Of a stretch of 64,000 bases of DNA, positions 1-14,700 are shown in pieces (the first letter of the stretch is position 1; each line of letters starts with the position of its first letter). The notes under the pieces are model-generated. The model saw nothing but the letters and a program-made list of their open reading frames with translations, was not told where the DNA came from and did not search any database. The DNA comes from Paragonimus westermani. Lineage: Eukaryota; Platyhelminthes; Trematoda; Plagiorchiida; Troglotrematidae. Location: contig QNGE01002421.1 of assembly GCA_008508345.1 (NCBI GenBank), positions 5,177 through 69,176 of the forward strand, written 5' to 3'. The position numbers and the translations under genes were made by a program.

Positions 1-324
1 CTGCTGTATGCCCATAGGATCGTGCCTCACTGCCTAAGCACTCCTACGCGGTCAGCAGTGCGACATACAATCCTATGAGTGTAACTGCTTTTCGTCTGAC
101 TGCTCCTCTTTGGCCTGTCTGACAAGGTTGCAGCTGGACGGACCGGAGTCCTAGTCAGCATAGCCCGCCGGATCAAAACAGTACACAGGCCCGACCACCT
201 CGCCAAGGTAGCAGTATAGGTCGAGCTTAGAGTGTACTAAAGTGTGCTCGTATGTTGAGCCACGTCTTAAATCACGTTTCAAATATTATTATCCCCAGTT
301 CAGATCACACCATTAGAGTCTTCC

Positions 325-495
325 TGTGTTTATTTCTCGAGGAATAGGCGTGTTAGTTTCGAGCTAACCTATCAATTGTTCAACTAGAATTGGTCGGTTG
401 AACACAGAGACTTAACCTATGCATCTCTTGATTTTACTCCTTCGGGTTCACACTGGCTACGTGATGTGCGAATGGATGTCTCGAACTGTAGTCTT
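325..495 (+). repeat. Dispersed repeat, copy 1
   Basis: It aligns with 57925-58095 through ATTGGTCGGTTGAACA, then ACTCCTTCGGGTTCACACTG and TGATGTGCGAATGGA. No coding sequence. Confidence 0.5.
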
Positions 496-654
496 CATAA
501 AGAGTGCTCAGAAAGAACACAGCTGGGTCAGTCAACCAAGCCAATAGCAATAAATATCAGAACTATCCTCCATTGGCTCTGTTGTCATGTCTCCCGTTTT
601 CCAGTGCATCACTCTGGAAAACGACGTTGATCTAAACTCAGCGACTGTCTTCTG

Positions 655-660
<6 letters not shown>

Positions 661-687
<27 letters not shown>
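661..687. repeat. (TA)n microsatellite
   Basis: Thirteen TA units in a row. Confidence 0.95.
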
Positions 688-690
<3 letters not shown>

Positions 691-3600
691 GTGCAACCAA
701 GTCGCCTTCCTTCTCAGTTCGCCAACCGTACCAGAGGGCTAATTTCGAGTGAGAATTGGATGTTTCCTACGCTATTTTACAAGTGTGACTACATATGTAT
801 TATAGGAAAACGAGTGCTACCTTTTATCGGAAATGCGGTCACAAATTTCTGCCAGATCAATGTCTTCCAAGTCTTGATCTATGTGTTCGTTGAGCGTATG
901 AATGGCCTCCCTGAAAAACTAAACAGAACATGAGGGTAACAGTTTGTTAAGCGGAGACAGGTGAACGAATGGTGGAAACACTAAAAAGGATAAGGCTATC
1001 AGAATACTTGTTGAATCGTTTAACTTTCCGTCCATAGTCTTTATATTAATACTATCAAATATTGCGAGACGACGGTGTCACATGAGAAATCTTTAACTAA
1101 TGCTTGCGCTCAGAATACAACGCACCTTTCACACACGTCCCGGACTTCGTCCATTCTCAAAATTTAGATAGAATTTTAAAGCAAGTTACCTTATTTATAG
1201 AGAAATTGAAAACAGCCGTTGTCTAAAATTATGTACCCATCTGCTACATAATAACGGATTTCTGCTTACTATATCCGTCAAGCTTTTGGAGAGTGACTTG
1301 TTTTATTTTCTTTGTCAGTTTTGCCAGATAAACACGTCACATTAGGACTGACTCAGTGTAGAACCGAAGCAAACTGTGAAATTACGAAGTGACTGAGAGT
1401 TACAAATCGAATGTTTTCATACACTCTATTGCTATGTTGCTTTCAGTGAGTATAGAATGTTTCGTTAGAAAACACCAGGGGTAATAACAAACCTTGCTGT
1501 TATGGAACAAATAACAGTCTCTCATTGTGAGTTGCAAACATTTCGTGTACCCTCATCAGTCGATTGTGTGAAGCATTCGGTTTGATAAATTTACGTACAT
1601 TTAGTCAACGTACGTGTCACATCAACTGCTGATGTACTGGAAAATAATATTACAAGGGGGTTTCAGAGAATGTACGATCAGGGCAATGAAGAACAGTCCT
1701 GAGGGAGAAAGTAATATAAGCACTTCCGCCAGGGAATTAATGCGATCACTATCAGACCTGAACTTTTGACTCACATCGTGAGTATTGGGGTACCCTAGGT
1801 TAGGAAATTTGATAAGGATCTGTTTGTTTCGGTGCTAGTTGTGATCGAGGGTTGACCACTCACTCCGGGCAACGAATTTCAACGAATCTGATGATGGTGC
1901 TCATTCACAAACAGATTTTCCCTGAGGAGCTCCTCAGACTTTATAAGTTTGGTCTTACATAATCCCCTTGTTCGATGAGGGAGCGTTCGCACTAGACCAC
2001 ATCTGTAAGTTATGGGTACAAGTGGAGAAAGATGCAAGTACGGTCCGCTCCATGTGGCATCCCTATGAACACACCGGCTGTGTGCCATCCAGGCAGCTAA
2101 AAGTTAGCACAGTTAAGGAAAGTAATCAGTAAGTCAACTGACTGTTCCTCATGGGTGACAGCAAGTTTTCACTGAGTGGAGTCAGACTGGTGTAAGAAGG
2201 TCACGGGATGATCACAATCAAAGCAGGTCTTCATTCACCTCAATGGTGATGATATAAGTCTGGAATCCCTATCGGCAGTTAGTCGTACTTACCCCGCGGT
2301 TGAATTGCTTGTCTTATTTTGTCCACCAAAATTGCTCTTCATCACCCTGATCCTTCTTCCTCGGGAAACTTCACTTCTCATATCATCTGTTAGTACATCA
2401 GCAGTTGAGGTGATGCGTGCGTTGACAGAGTGAACCGGAACTGGCGACAGAGAAATGTGGACTATATACCCGAGTGGTTATCGCAGGCGATGACTCAACG
2501 TGGATCATGACCACACTCTCTTAACAGTAATCCGAATTCTTCCATCGCAAAACACCTACTCACAACAAGTCATGTGGTTGACCCTGCCGCCTCGTTTGTG
2601 GTCCTACTACGCAAGCATGATTCCAAGCATTAGTTGTCTTCTGAATCGTCGCTAACCAGGTGTCATACACCGCAACTCTGTCGTCAGAAGGTGCTGCTAC
2701 GATCAAACTCGTTACGGTGAAGCTGAAACTACGTGTGGACCCATGTAAATTTTATTCGTTTCACTGTCTTTTCACCATGCTTCAAACCCGTAAACCTGAA
2801 TGGTGTGTGCAATCGATCGATGAGAATGAACGGAAGGCTTCCATTTCACAGTGTCTTGCTATTCTGATGGATTGGATGAAAGCATTTCAGTGTTTGAAAC
2901 TTCACTGTGAGTTGAGAAGTGTTGGAAACTTGCGCAATTTGGCAATTTCAGACACGAAACAGCCTGACAAGTTACCATGTTATTTTCTCGCTGGTCATCA
3001 TTTTGCGTGAAATGACAGCTCATTTGGCCCATCTTAGCCGTATCTTTGTCAGGGTGTCCCTGAGATACCCGATGCCATACGCAACAACTCTGAATATTTT
3101 TGGTTTAGTCACAACAAAACGCCTAGTAGACAAGTTTGTTTTCGGTGCGTCATCCTCAGACTATACACAACATTATGGGTCAATTGGGGCAGCAGTTGCA
3201 CATCACCGGAATGGGTGATGTTTCGTAAGACTATGTATGATAATTAAGTGAAACCTGGTTGTATAATACTGATCATGTGAGGTGCACAAAGTGCGCAAGA
3301 AAATTGCGACACCTATCTTAGGTCAGACTGCAAACCGTTACAGTGTGGAAGCAACCGAATGGACAGCGAAATTACTGCCTTCGATGAAAATATCCCGTTA
3401 AATGAGACCATTGATTTCCTTGACCAGTATGTTGAAAACAATGACATGCGGCGGAACGCGGACAGTGGATCCATCGCTGACTGATTTCATTATGGTTAAG
3501 ATGGAGATCAGTTCACTAACCGGTCACATGAACTTATGCTAGATAAATGTTATACAGATGACAATAGGTCAATGGCAGATGAATTGAGAAGCTACGGTGG

Positions 3601-4066
3601 AATGCTGAGAATATTCAATCCTGCCCACAGGAATGTGCATGTTCTCTTTGAAATCGAATCGTTCTCAAGTATTCCGCTTTTATAAATATCCACATTTCGT
3701 CGCGATGATGATAGGGTACAACAGGAAGTATATTGTAAGGCGGTGTGCAATTTTTAATGGTTTCGTACCACCAAATGAATGTCTGATGGCCGTGATGATC
3801 AGAGTATGCACAAACGACACGAAAGAAAATGAAAGAGTTCCTGTTCAGTGCATTTTTGTGGGAATGGTAGTTCACTGCAATTTATTCGCAGGAGTATGCT
3901 AAGGACTTTGAAGGTAGACAAAATGCGGAATGAAGATGTGAACAGGTGTGATGAAAACAACCAATGAGCTTTTTGTAACAAGCAATCGTTATGTTCCTAT
4001 TCGGGTGCAATGTTAGGCCATACAAGCAATGACAGTTGTAGAGAGAATAGATGTTTCAAGAAATGT

Positions 4067-4215
4067 GTATACTGTGTTCTGGCATTAACCAGTGGCAGAG
4101 TTATTATTAAGTGCGTGATTGAATAAGCTGTTGGTCAGTGAGGGCGCGACCAATCGGAACGCAGTTCGAGCATGGGACACAGGGGCGGCCATGACGCGGA
4201 TATACCACCATCGTG
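4067..4215 (+). repeat. Direct repeat, copy 1 (about 150 bp)
   Basis: It pairs with 4697-4845. Shared order: a TACT..TTCTGG.ATTAAC block, GCGTGATTGA, GTTGGTCAGTGAGGGC, ATGGGACACAGGGGCGGCCA then TGACGCG. Confidence 0.75.
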
Positions 4216-4696
4216 TTAGCCCGAAAGCTTACCCAAGATGTATTGAGTCTTCTGTGTCCTTTGACGAGCCGATCGACGTCATTGTTTTGGTGTGTCGGGG
4301 TCACACAGTGTAGGCGTGGTAGTTCGTGTGCGTCTTTTTGCACCAGTGTTTTGTTTTTGCTGTCGGCTTTAAGCTCATACGTTCCCGGTCTGCAGGTCCG
4401 AGCTGTTGCGATCGGTGCTGACAATGCTAGTTTGGTGCTCTTTCGGTCGGACGATTGTCCTAGGTTGTACCGCTGACGACAGTTTTCTGTAGTTTGGCTG
4501 GTAGGCAGGACGACGATTTCAACGATGGAAAAGTCTGTCGGCTCTTAGGGAGGCCTTGATGCGCTTCGATTTTGGCATTGAGAAGAATCGACCGCCAGAC
4601 AGTTTGGCCAGCAGCTTATCGGTCGTTGGGATTTTGAATTTATCCGTAATGTGGTCACTTAGTATCCTCAAGTCGTCGCACGTGACGCGAGAAAAA

Positions 4697-4845
4697 AGTA
4701 CTATATTCTGATATTAACAAGCGGTAGCGTCATCCATAAATGCGTGGATGATTGAGCCGTTAGTCAATGAGGGCACAAGTGTGGGACACGGAGGCGGCCA
4801 TGACGCGTATACAACCGTAATAACACCTAAATCGCGGCCCAAACG
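4697..4845 (+). repeat. Direct repeat, copy 2
   Basis: It contains GTTAGTCAATGAGGGCACAA, then GTGGGACACGGAGGCGGCCA and TGACGCG. It lies 630 bp from copy 1; the spacer (4216-4696) has no recognised gene. Confidence 0.75.
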
Positions 4846-6269
4846 CATATTCACTTTACTTCCACATCAGTTTTTTGCCGCCATCGTTTACCGTTCTGTC
4901 TGTCTTTATGGAATAAACGACGCAGGCCCCGTTACATAGTTATCTGAACTCAACTTCGTGCATCAACCGACGTGGCTAATTTAAGGATCGACACCGGCTG
5001 GACCATCTGCGGTCGCTGCATACTTCATCTGACCAAACCATTCAGCTGAACTCACTGTAGAGATTGTACATGTAAATGACTGATCACGGTTTAGCATCGA
5101 CAGTTTGGACCTGTGTGCCCTAGGGTGATTAGTTTGTTCTGTCTCCCCGACTTTTCTTATATTGACTTATGTTGGATCACACTCCTCTGTTCAGTTTGAT
5201 AAAAAAAAACAGCCACACACAACTAGGTCTGGACTTATTATCACGCTGCAACCAGTTCACACTGCTGCACCGCATGTAAGAGGATGACACACGGGTAATC
5301 TGACGACTGGACAGCGTATTGAATTGGTTTTTATTCACACAGTTGGTGGTGAATGTGTAGAGGAGACCACTTGTATGTGCAATGCAACGGATGACTGTTC
5401 TACTGCTGATGTTCTGTGACGTGTAACCATCGGTTCTCAAAGGGACGTCCATCAGCTCACTAGAGAATGCAACACCTCAAAGTTCTCCTGACACCGGATA
5501 CTCAAAATATACAGGTGTCGGCCATAACGAGAGGCCTGATTACAGGAGATTTTGTTGTTGGATGCAGACAGACGTGAGTGTGGTGAAAACCTACCCGATT
5601 CACCACTTATCCAACCCCCGACGAAATGGAAGGTCTAAAAAGGGACCAATCGAAACGTCGCGTTTGGATATCATATCAGGATTGAGCAATAACCTTAATG
5701 CTACACTTCCCATCAGTTTCTGAGTTCTTTTTCTGCATTGCACCAGTCAGCTTACAGGTTGGCTTTGAAGATGCCAATGTGATTAGCCAATGACAGACTG
5801 TGATTTCCTTAATACTCTTGTAGTTCTATGAATGCGGCTTCTTCTCTCATGAATGAAAAGCTTCTTACTTCAACCAACACGAGGTCTTCTCCTTAGTACT
5901 TGCGTGGGATTTCTATGGCTATTCGAAGTCCTTAATTTTGAATGTTGCAGTGAGTCATGTCGCACTTGGTGTGTATCTGAAAGGCACATATATTCGAGCG
6001 TATTTACTGAGGAAGCAATATTCCGCCTGAATGAATTCGTCCGCAAACACCATTTTTGGCACATCGCTAACATCACTAACACCAGTGGCCCCAACCCACA
6101 GTCAACACGACCAGAAGCTTGCGGTTTGTGCGGGGATTGTTGGAACACGGGTAATGGGGCTTTTCTGTTTGATTAAGGCGTTACGATCAGAAGTAGACGT
6201 TTGAGGACTTAGTTTGTTGCAAATCGAACACACCCACACTTGATCTTAGCCTTTACATTCAGGTAAAAC

Positions 6270-6535
6270 TTCCGGCTAGCCCACTTCAAAATGAGTTTAT
6301 GGCTGAGTGTCTTGATTTAACCTTTCGGTCATGCCTATTATGGGGTTACTGGCGTTGTATTGGTCTCACAAGCACGAGGGTCAGAGTGAGAACTCCGATC
6401 CGGACGATGATGTATACTGCTGATGAACTCCAATAAGAGCGAAACTCGAGTCTAGTGTTTCCTTTCGAAATGAGCTAGCCGAAAGACTTATCTGAATACG
6501 AAGGCTGGGATCAGTTGTGGATGGTGTTCAATCCA
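6270..6535 (+). mobile_element. Diverged SINE copy
   Basis: It contains GCGAAACTCGAGTCTAGTGT, then TTCCTTTCGAAATGAGCTAG and TGTGGATGGTGTTCAATCC, matching the body and 3' end of the 60.6-kb SINE, with a B-box-like GAACTCCGATCCGG before it. Confidence 0.6.
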
Positions 6536-8999
6536 AAACAAGCGTTACGAGTGAATACTGTGTTCACATAGTCATTTACAACCCGGGGCATACCTCCATC
6601 AGAACGCTGTACCAGCAGTGAAATCACTGGGAGTAGTGAAATACGTTTGTTTTCAACAGAACGATACAGCACTGTATTATACCCCATGTACAAACATATC
6701 TGACAGTAATGGGTCGGTCACATTACTCCACGGGTTTGTTTTCGGGGATTACCTCCAACAGTCTACAGAGAACGTCCAAAAACACTGGTGGTACTCTAAA
6801 TGGTCACAATTTTGGAATGCAGCGCAATCTTTGAGGCTAATGTGCAATGTGCACTGTCATCGTTCTCAGGGAGAGCGCTTTCGTGCAAACAAAGCCACGG
6901 GCAGCATTTTGAGAATCGCCTGTGAAGTTATGGTTGATATACTAATAATTTCTTTTCTTATCTTTGTGTGAGTGTAATGTCGACCTGTCGTGAGAAGAGC
7001 ATATCTCTGGCGATAGTTGGCAGATTATTATACTTAGAGAAGTACTGTCTCATTAAGATATCGTTTTGGTTCATGCTTAGTGGTATAGTCCAGCTTCGTT
7101 ACGTTAGCGCATGACAGATTAAGTCATTAGTCACAGACACGCGTTAACCAGTCATAATATATAAAAAAGCAGTTGAGAATTGGGGCCGAATGCTCATTGC
7201 ACGGAATGCACCAATGGTGCTGATATTTGCGAAATTAACCAACAGACGATATCTTCGATGAGAAACAATTCCTGGCTTACAAGCATTTTCTTAAACGTTT
7301 CAAAGAGAAGATCAATGCACTTTCAAATGTTAGGAATTCTCCGTTCACACACGGGCTCCGCATGTAACCCAGATTAAGTCTGAACTATATAGTGTCTGAT
7401 GTCAAATAGGGCGAATTGGTTACCACGTGATTATAGGTTGACTCATCCAATCTGTATGTGAGGTGTGTGTGTGTGTGGGGGGGGCTGGAGAGTGGCGTAA
7501 ACCTTCGTCGTTCGAGCCAGCCTATCTCAACCGACTTCAGCTATTGTCAGTGTGCAACTAATAAAATTGTGAAAATTTGTATTTTGGTCGAATTCCGCAA
7601 CCCACAAGTTTGGAACCACTTCATATGATCATGTACGTACCATGCGGGTTTAACTGAAGCAAATAGTCTTCACGTATATTGACAAAAAGTTACCCTTGAT
7701 TAACACTATTTTCTGTTTCATGAGCGTCTACAGCAACACGATCACTCAGTGTAATTTAGAGGGAGAACGGCGTTGGGATTATTAATCCGAATATATCCCT
7801 TGAATTCATGAAAAGAGCACGGTAGCGGAGAGGGCTTCTCTCTCGTGTTTGATCATCAGACCAATTATAACGCAGTAAATCTGAAGACAGTTATCATGGT
7901 GGATAAGAAAATCGGCAAGCAGAAATGATGGACTACGTGTTTGCCAACAGTCACACGATCATTGTTCCAAATTGTGAATGGCTCACAAGTCGAAAATTCG
8001 GGGGTAATGTTTACCTGACTGCTAGCAAGCACATATTGACTCTTAACCGATTTTCTCCCTCGCCCTGTTGACCGTTTTCATAGTTATTGTTTTGTAACTT
8101 GTCTGATGACCTAACATTGAGCAGTACTTGTTCTCCACTTTGTTGCCCCCACTGAAAATGGCGGCATCAAATCCCTGCTCTTTCGATTGTGAACTGTTCT
8201 GACCAGTATGCCGCCTACACATAAGCTGTGGATGATTATTTTTTGTGGAAACCCGTTAAGTAACATTCTAGTAAAAGGGCAGGTTTAACATCTATGAAAC
8301 AATGCCCAAGACCTCACAGACCGCTCCTTGTTTATACTAAGCTGTTATTATGTTAGACAAACTAAAAATCTGGCAGAACCAGTTTAGAACCATATCAAGG
8401 ATGGCGATCGATGAGGCGTAGAAAAGATTTATGGGAACATGAAAACCTTCTGAAGCAATTAGAAACACCAGCACTTCAAGTCAATGCTTACCAGGTCCAC
8501 ATTCGCAGCGGCGTGGAAAGTTGCAAGAGGCCGACACTTGGCGGTGGCCGCCATATTTTCGTCTATGGCTACCAAACGCTGTAGCAACAGATCTAATGCG
8601 AGTGCTATAAATGGAAATTGTGTAACTGGATTGAGAAATCACCACCCATAAATTGGAGATGAAGATATCCCTGACCACAAACTGTACGAATAAACAACTG
8701 GCTACTGGGCATCTTGCTTGATGAGCACATCTCCAAATGATTGCGTGTGCAGTGGGAGGCAAACCAATGAAACCCACATTTGCCATCCTCATGCCGTTGC
8801 TTGGAACCGGACACAGAGTCCTCGTCCGTGATAATTTCGGCACCTTATTCAGATGCTTATTCAGATGTTTGCTGGGACAATCAATTGAGCATATTTGTGC
8901 AAATGCAGTTGCTTATGATACAGAGATAGTCAACTGCCGTGATGTTATTGTTTGTTTCTCACACTTACATAACTAGATGTGTTCATATTGTAGGCTGGA

Positions 9000-9060
9000 G
9001 AGGAAGCCTGTCTGAATGCGAACGCAACGACCAAGTGTGGATAGTGTTCAACCTGAGGTA
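9000..9060 (+). mobile_element. SINE 3'-end fragment
   Basis: About 55 bp (TGAATGCGAACGCAACGACC, then AAGTGTGGATAGTGTTCAAC) aligns with the ends of the copies at 6.5, 15.8 and 60.8 kb. Confidence 0.4.
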
Positions 9061-11642
9061 CCATGTTCAAATCGATTATTAGGTCATATGAAATTTATCT
9101 ACGGGCAGCTATACGCAAAGTTTGTAATCTCAATGGGATAAAACAGATTGGATGTCACATCTGCAGGCACCGAACCTTTCACTGATTTCTGTTGCTAGAA
9201 CATAAAAGAAACTCGTCTATTATTAAAATCTGCTTTATGTGCCGTTACTTGTCACGCTGCTAAAGTTAGACTTGACCCTGGTCGAACACCATCGCGCGCT
9301 TGCCGGCCACGTAAACCATCTGGTTGTAAATTCAATTTGGACAGTGGCAAACTACGTTCGTTAGCTCTCATTGTTACGCAACCAACGGATGGTCTCTACC
9401 CTGATATACAGCAAGGAACTTATTTTATACAGAAAAGTACAATGTCTATCGTGGTGATGGAAAGAGGGTAATTAACCGCTGGTCATCAAATCAGTCTGAG
9501 GTCAACTGGGTTATAACTACGCCCCACCGGCCAGTCTAAAAAGATGCTCCTCAACCCCAGCAAACCAAGAAATAAACGTCCACTTGGTCTCAGAGTTGCG
9601 GGTACGAAACTTGTTTCCCTATGTTTATTGTATTCCCGAACAGGTAGTTGTTAGTAACCAGGAGCCCTCACTCACCTTCTATGATGCATTCTTCCGCCTT
9701 GTTCTTGACGATTGTTTCGAGAGACTGACTGCCAACCCAAGGGAGAAGGAGTTCCAAAGCGACTGAACCTAATACATCTCCTGGCCGATCTGTTGCATGT
9801 TTCTGAATCTGGCAATGGATATTTAAACACAGCTCACTAGCAGTATACTTTCAAATCTGAGCAAAATATTCAGATTATACAACAGCTATCAATGTTAGTG
9901 GACATCAACTCAAAATCCGATCGTGTGATTAGCCGAGATGTTGCATACATATGTTATTCGCATGCATCACATTCTTCCGAACAAAAACAACTTTTGCAGA
10001 GGCAGTGGCAACCTGGTGGACCCCACAACACTAACCCTAAATCTGCTGCCGTAAATTTGCACGTTGCTGTGATTACTTTGGAACTCGACATTCTCATCAT
10101 CAACTGCTTATAATCCCCTAACTCGTACAATTCGTCCAATTCTTGAATCCGTGGTTAACACACCACACATCATCTATCCGAAGTTGGCCCAAAGGAATAA
10201 CCTGTTAGGATGTCAACCAGTCGTTTTGTAACAGCACAGTTAGGTTGGTCTATAAATCACTAGATAGTTACTTTTAAACCGACATTCGACGAACGGTTTC
10301 CGACCCGGCTTGACGTTCAACATCCCATTGTGTCGGAGGTCACTTCAGTTAATGGTTCGCAGATTACCAGCGTGTTCACGCTTGTTCCGAAGGTATCAAT
10401 CAGCACACTCTTGAAATTCTCATTGTTCCATCAAATCTAGCACACGCAAGTAATATGTACTGCGTGGGGACGTTTCGATCGATCGTACCAATTACGATAC
10501 ACCGACTACGAACAACAAGTTTACATTAATTCAAACAGGTGTGATATAAGTATCAGTCATTGGCTGCAATGAGAATAGCACACAGAACTAGTTGTCAACG
10601 TTGGAATGGATCACCGTGATTTAAACTAATTAAATTTTAAACAAGTCGAACAAGGAACTACCAATACGGACAATATCGACCTAGCAATGACTCACTGTTA
10701 TTTTATACACATTTACATTAATATGCAGTTAATTGTCATAGTCCGTGTATCTCAGCTAATGCGATCGGTCGAAATATCCTTGCACAGTGCGCCTTGCACA
10801 TAAGGCCTGAGAACGTTGCCTCTGAGACTTGTGAACCAACGGCTGCATCCAACCATGTGTATTGATCAAAGCGAGCAGGCAATGTGCACGTGTGCTTCGT
10901 CGTGTCAATTAGCCCGTTCTGGTCGCGAGTCGGAGTGGTAATCAGATCTTGTATAGGTTACAGCAGGAAAAAAGTTAACGGTCTCATAAGAACAGAGGTG
11001 AATTTCTGTTTGACAATCGAACAGTGACCGACTAGACGCTTCACATTAAACTAGATAAGAGATTGACAGCAGCTTCTAAATCAAATATGAAAGTATTCAC
11101 AGGTATTTTATGAAAACTGCCAGTCAGAGATGAGCTGTTTGTATTCCGGCTAATGGCGTACACACAGATCACAAAGTATGAGTCGATTTTTCATAACTTT
11201 GCTCATTAGGCTGATGACTGAATGCGATTGACTTCCACTTAACACGAAATGTGACTAGTAGGTTTTAGTTCTGGCGTTACTGGATGTGTCCAAATAGGCA
11301 ATAAACAAAAGGCGGATTGCCGATTTTGTGATGAACATTAAGAGTCATTATATCATGGATGGTTTGAGTAAAAATGCAGTTTTGTTGATGGTAAAACCGT
11401 TGGCATAACCACGCCCCGCGTTTTATGCGTTCCCATCCAAAAGAGTATGAAATGTTTTGTCATGCTCCGCCGTTAATTTACTCCATTCTTATATCGTCCA
11501 AACAACATAAAAAAAACTGGTCAAATAGTTTTTAGTCAGTCAGCTTAAACATAAGTTGAACTTGAATTGAGACGGACAGTAAACTGACGGCACTCGATTT
11601 AAGCTCAACTAAAGTTCGTGACCACCTTAGCTGAGAACTTAC

Positions 11643-11777
11643 ACGAGCAAGGCGTTTTTGTCGTGCCCTCGTTTCACTGCGTTCCAGTTGATGTTTGGCT
11701 ATTTCTTGAATCAATCCACCGGTCGTTTTCTCCAACAGATATTGAAAAAGTTGTGCCTCAATTAGCGTGCTTTGAAC
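11643..11777 (-). CDS. Exon of the unidentified helix-rich gene
   Basis: A 45-codon exon, phase 0 at both ends, after a T-tract and CACGTAAG acceptor and ending CGT/GTAAGT. It encodes VQSTLIEAQLFQYLLEKTTG then GLIQEIAKHQLERSETRARQ and KRLAR. The frame continues a helical array from the 14.2-kb exon. No confident downstream exon was found between 1 and 11642. Confidence 0.55.
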
Positions 11778-14700
11778 CTTACGTGAAAAAAAAACAGAGC
11801 AAATCACAAAGATGTCCATTAGAGTAGAAACAAGGCTTTGGAAATTGGCAATATACGCTTAATTTGATCGAACAGGACACTGGCGTGCCTGAATAAATTT
11901 GATGCGTGCAGTTCAGGAAGTGTGGTGTGGCCGCTTCCCATAGGACATAGTTGACGAAACTAGCCGTGCTTGTACAATAGTGCTGGATCACACCAGGCAC
12001 ATACCCTCCTCTGATCACTTGCCAGGCATTGATCAGTGTTGTCAAAATGTTCAATAATCCTAAGGAAGTGATATGATAATGCGAAAAATGAGGAACAGCT
12101 GACAATGGAACATAAGGATGAATACAAATTGAAGTTAAACCTTATGATTTTTATCGCCTTGGTAAATTTCAAACATAGTTTGTTCCAGAGTAACAAACGA
12201 TAAGAAAATTCGAACGGAATTTGGTGTCACTTAGGATGGGAGAACTGCAGGCGGTTATTTAAAAAAAGTCATCAGTACATATTCTCGGCACAGTTCCCCC
12301 GTCGGTCCTCCGAAGAGGGGTGTCGATTTTTATGTACGTCTGGGAGTCGTCGCAACCATTCTTTTGTCACATGAATCAAGATGGATAAGGAGGTTCCGTC
12401 TTTTTGTTCGCCAGGTCTTGTTCAATGATACGGAGGCATTCCCATGCTCGGCCAAAAAAACGGTTGAAGTTATTTCCGAATGAACGGTCGAGATCGGAAA
12501 CTGGTGAAATCTGCCGTATTAAATGGATCCTGTCTGTTCGTCTCCCTGATTTCGCGTCCATTGGTTTGACAGCACCACGTGGACGGAAAGGCACCTATCA
12601 AAACTTCTTCGATAAGAGCAGCTCTAAGTTGTCTGATGATTACAAAGTACAGTGACTTGATAATAAGCACGCAACACGAGGACAGCCATTCTGTTGTATA
12701 CGTACACCATGACATCTTGCACTAAAAAATCTTCATGTCAAAGTCGCTTATTCCGCAACAAGTGGGATATAGGCAGAACAACGAACACCAGCTGGGCTCA
12801 GGAAAGGGCATTCAAATTTTCTGGATTTCTCCAATGGTCCAATAATCAAAGACTTTGGATATCTCTTTCAAGTAAATGTTTACAGTTCCTCTTTTAGTCA
12901 GACTAGTCGCTATGGTTACACACAACTTAAGCGCATTCATATTTCTGATCATCGAAGAAGACGATAATTTCACCGGCATTTCCTCGCGTCCAGATTGTTG
13001 GGTCAGATTACGATAGGAATAGTTGTTAGAAAGGTAAGTTTCTCCAAGTCTCAAGGGAGTTGTCCATTTTATGGACCACAGTAACTAATTGGAGTGGCTG
13101 TTTTTAGAAGACTAAAGGAGAGTGTAGCTTGGCGACTACCGTTGGGTGACAAATTGCTCAATGTCACGGCAGCCTCACACGCTGCAGCGTCGGTAGTTAC
13201 CGATAGAATTGCTTTTGTTGGTGCTTTCTTCAAGAGCCCATATTTAGTTTCGACTTTACTCACGATGATATCATAAGTAATCGCCGATCGTCGTCATATC
13301 TCCATGTTCACGCCTTCATCTGCAGCCGCTAGCCTTCCATTGGTTCTTTAAGAAAATAAACGACCGCATCTTCTTAGCTATAAAGCTTATGTTAATTTGC
13401 ATTCCTTAGAGTTGGGGACGAGGATGAGATGACAGTATATACTTCATTTTCAGGTGTGCATATTAAGAGAATGGCGTTACGTCCAAGGGTCGCTAGCAAA
13501 TAATCAGTCACCCCAACGTTTTAATGCAGAAAAAATTTGAGGATCGTCATTGATTAGTTCAAAGGACTGAGTGTCGTCAGAAATATGTGAGCCATCATAG
13601 AACCAATTCCGTTCGTAGGCTGAGTGGGCCGTAAGACACAGAATGTGTGGCAACTAAAACTTTGCAACCTCCAGCTGACGATTGGTTTTGCGGTTGTGTC
13701 TTTCAATCATCGTTGGAATCAATACAGTTAGAATTGGTATCATTATCAACAGAGTTGAACTAGCGGATGATACTGACTGTTAAGGTTTCCTCTGGACTCT
13801 AATACCAAACGATCCCACTGTGACATAAAATTCAACAAAGGATTCAGTGAATTGATCGTCCAAACAAGATTTCTTACAAAATCCATGCTGGAATCCACCA
13901 ACGTCACTCTCCAAGATAACTTGAGCCCACAATTCTCACGATTTTCACGTGTAACTTATCACACCTGTCACATCACATCAATATTGATATAATTATAATT
14001 ACTGCCAATTTGGGCGACAGTACTTGGATAGCTAACATGGAATATTAGGTGGGAATTGTCGACCACTGTGGTAGCACCATTAACGATGATGATAAGCTGA
14101 GGTTCTCACATTCGTAGTTTGCAGATTAGAGTCCTAAAGACCCCCTCAAAATATGCTAACAACACTTTTGTTCAAAAGTGGCTATTTTTAGAAGGCAGAT
14201 AAAAGTGAGCTCGGTAACTGAGGTACTTACTGTTTGCGGGACATAGAAGTGTAACAATTCATTGACGAGTATTTCGTATGTGTCAAACGCGATTGCGTTT
14301 GCAATAACGAAGCTGGCTTCTTGCACTTGTCTCATGGGCTTGGCCAACTTCAGTGGTGCATGTGCCGGAATAAGCAAAGGAGCACTGGACGAACTTTGTT
14401 GAAGCTCTTTTGATTGAAGCACTCGTTCTAATTCCACTAGAAGTTTATTCTTCTCTCTTCTCCATTGATTAACCTAGAATAATAAAGCGGAACTTCGGAT
14501 TATTGATCAATCATAGTCACCACGAAGGTGGGGGAGTTCCCAGATGCCACCTGAGACATACGGATGTAACATCACATTGTGCCGAGTGGGATTGAGAACC
14601 GTCAAGTTCAAATATTGCTATTTCATTTTTGAATCTCAATCATTTGCTAAAACCATTTAACTGGATGACAGGAACACCTGATTAGACATAAACTGCGGAC

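Larger units (their letters stand above)
1..11642. other. Left region without a supported gene
   Basis: Apart from the (TA)n tract, the dispersed repeat, the 4.1/4.7-kb direct repeat and the SINE pieces, I see no exon with good borders and recognisable protein in 11.6 kb. Open frames are 60-120 codons, overlap on both strands and show no family motif. The 3' end of the 11.6-kb helix-rich gene should lie here on the minus strand but was not found. A short GT/G run is at 7446-7467. Confidence 0.5.

Noticed and set aside
3300..3620. FDENIPLNETIDFLDQYVEN frame resembling a Penelope-like RT block
   Set aside because: Only one short block matches; neighbouring RT motifs are absent in all frames.
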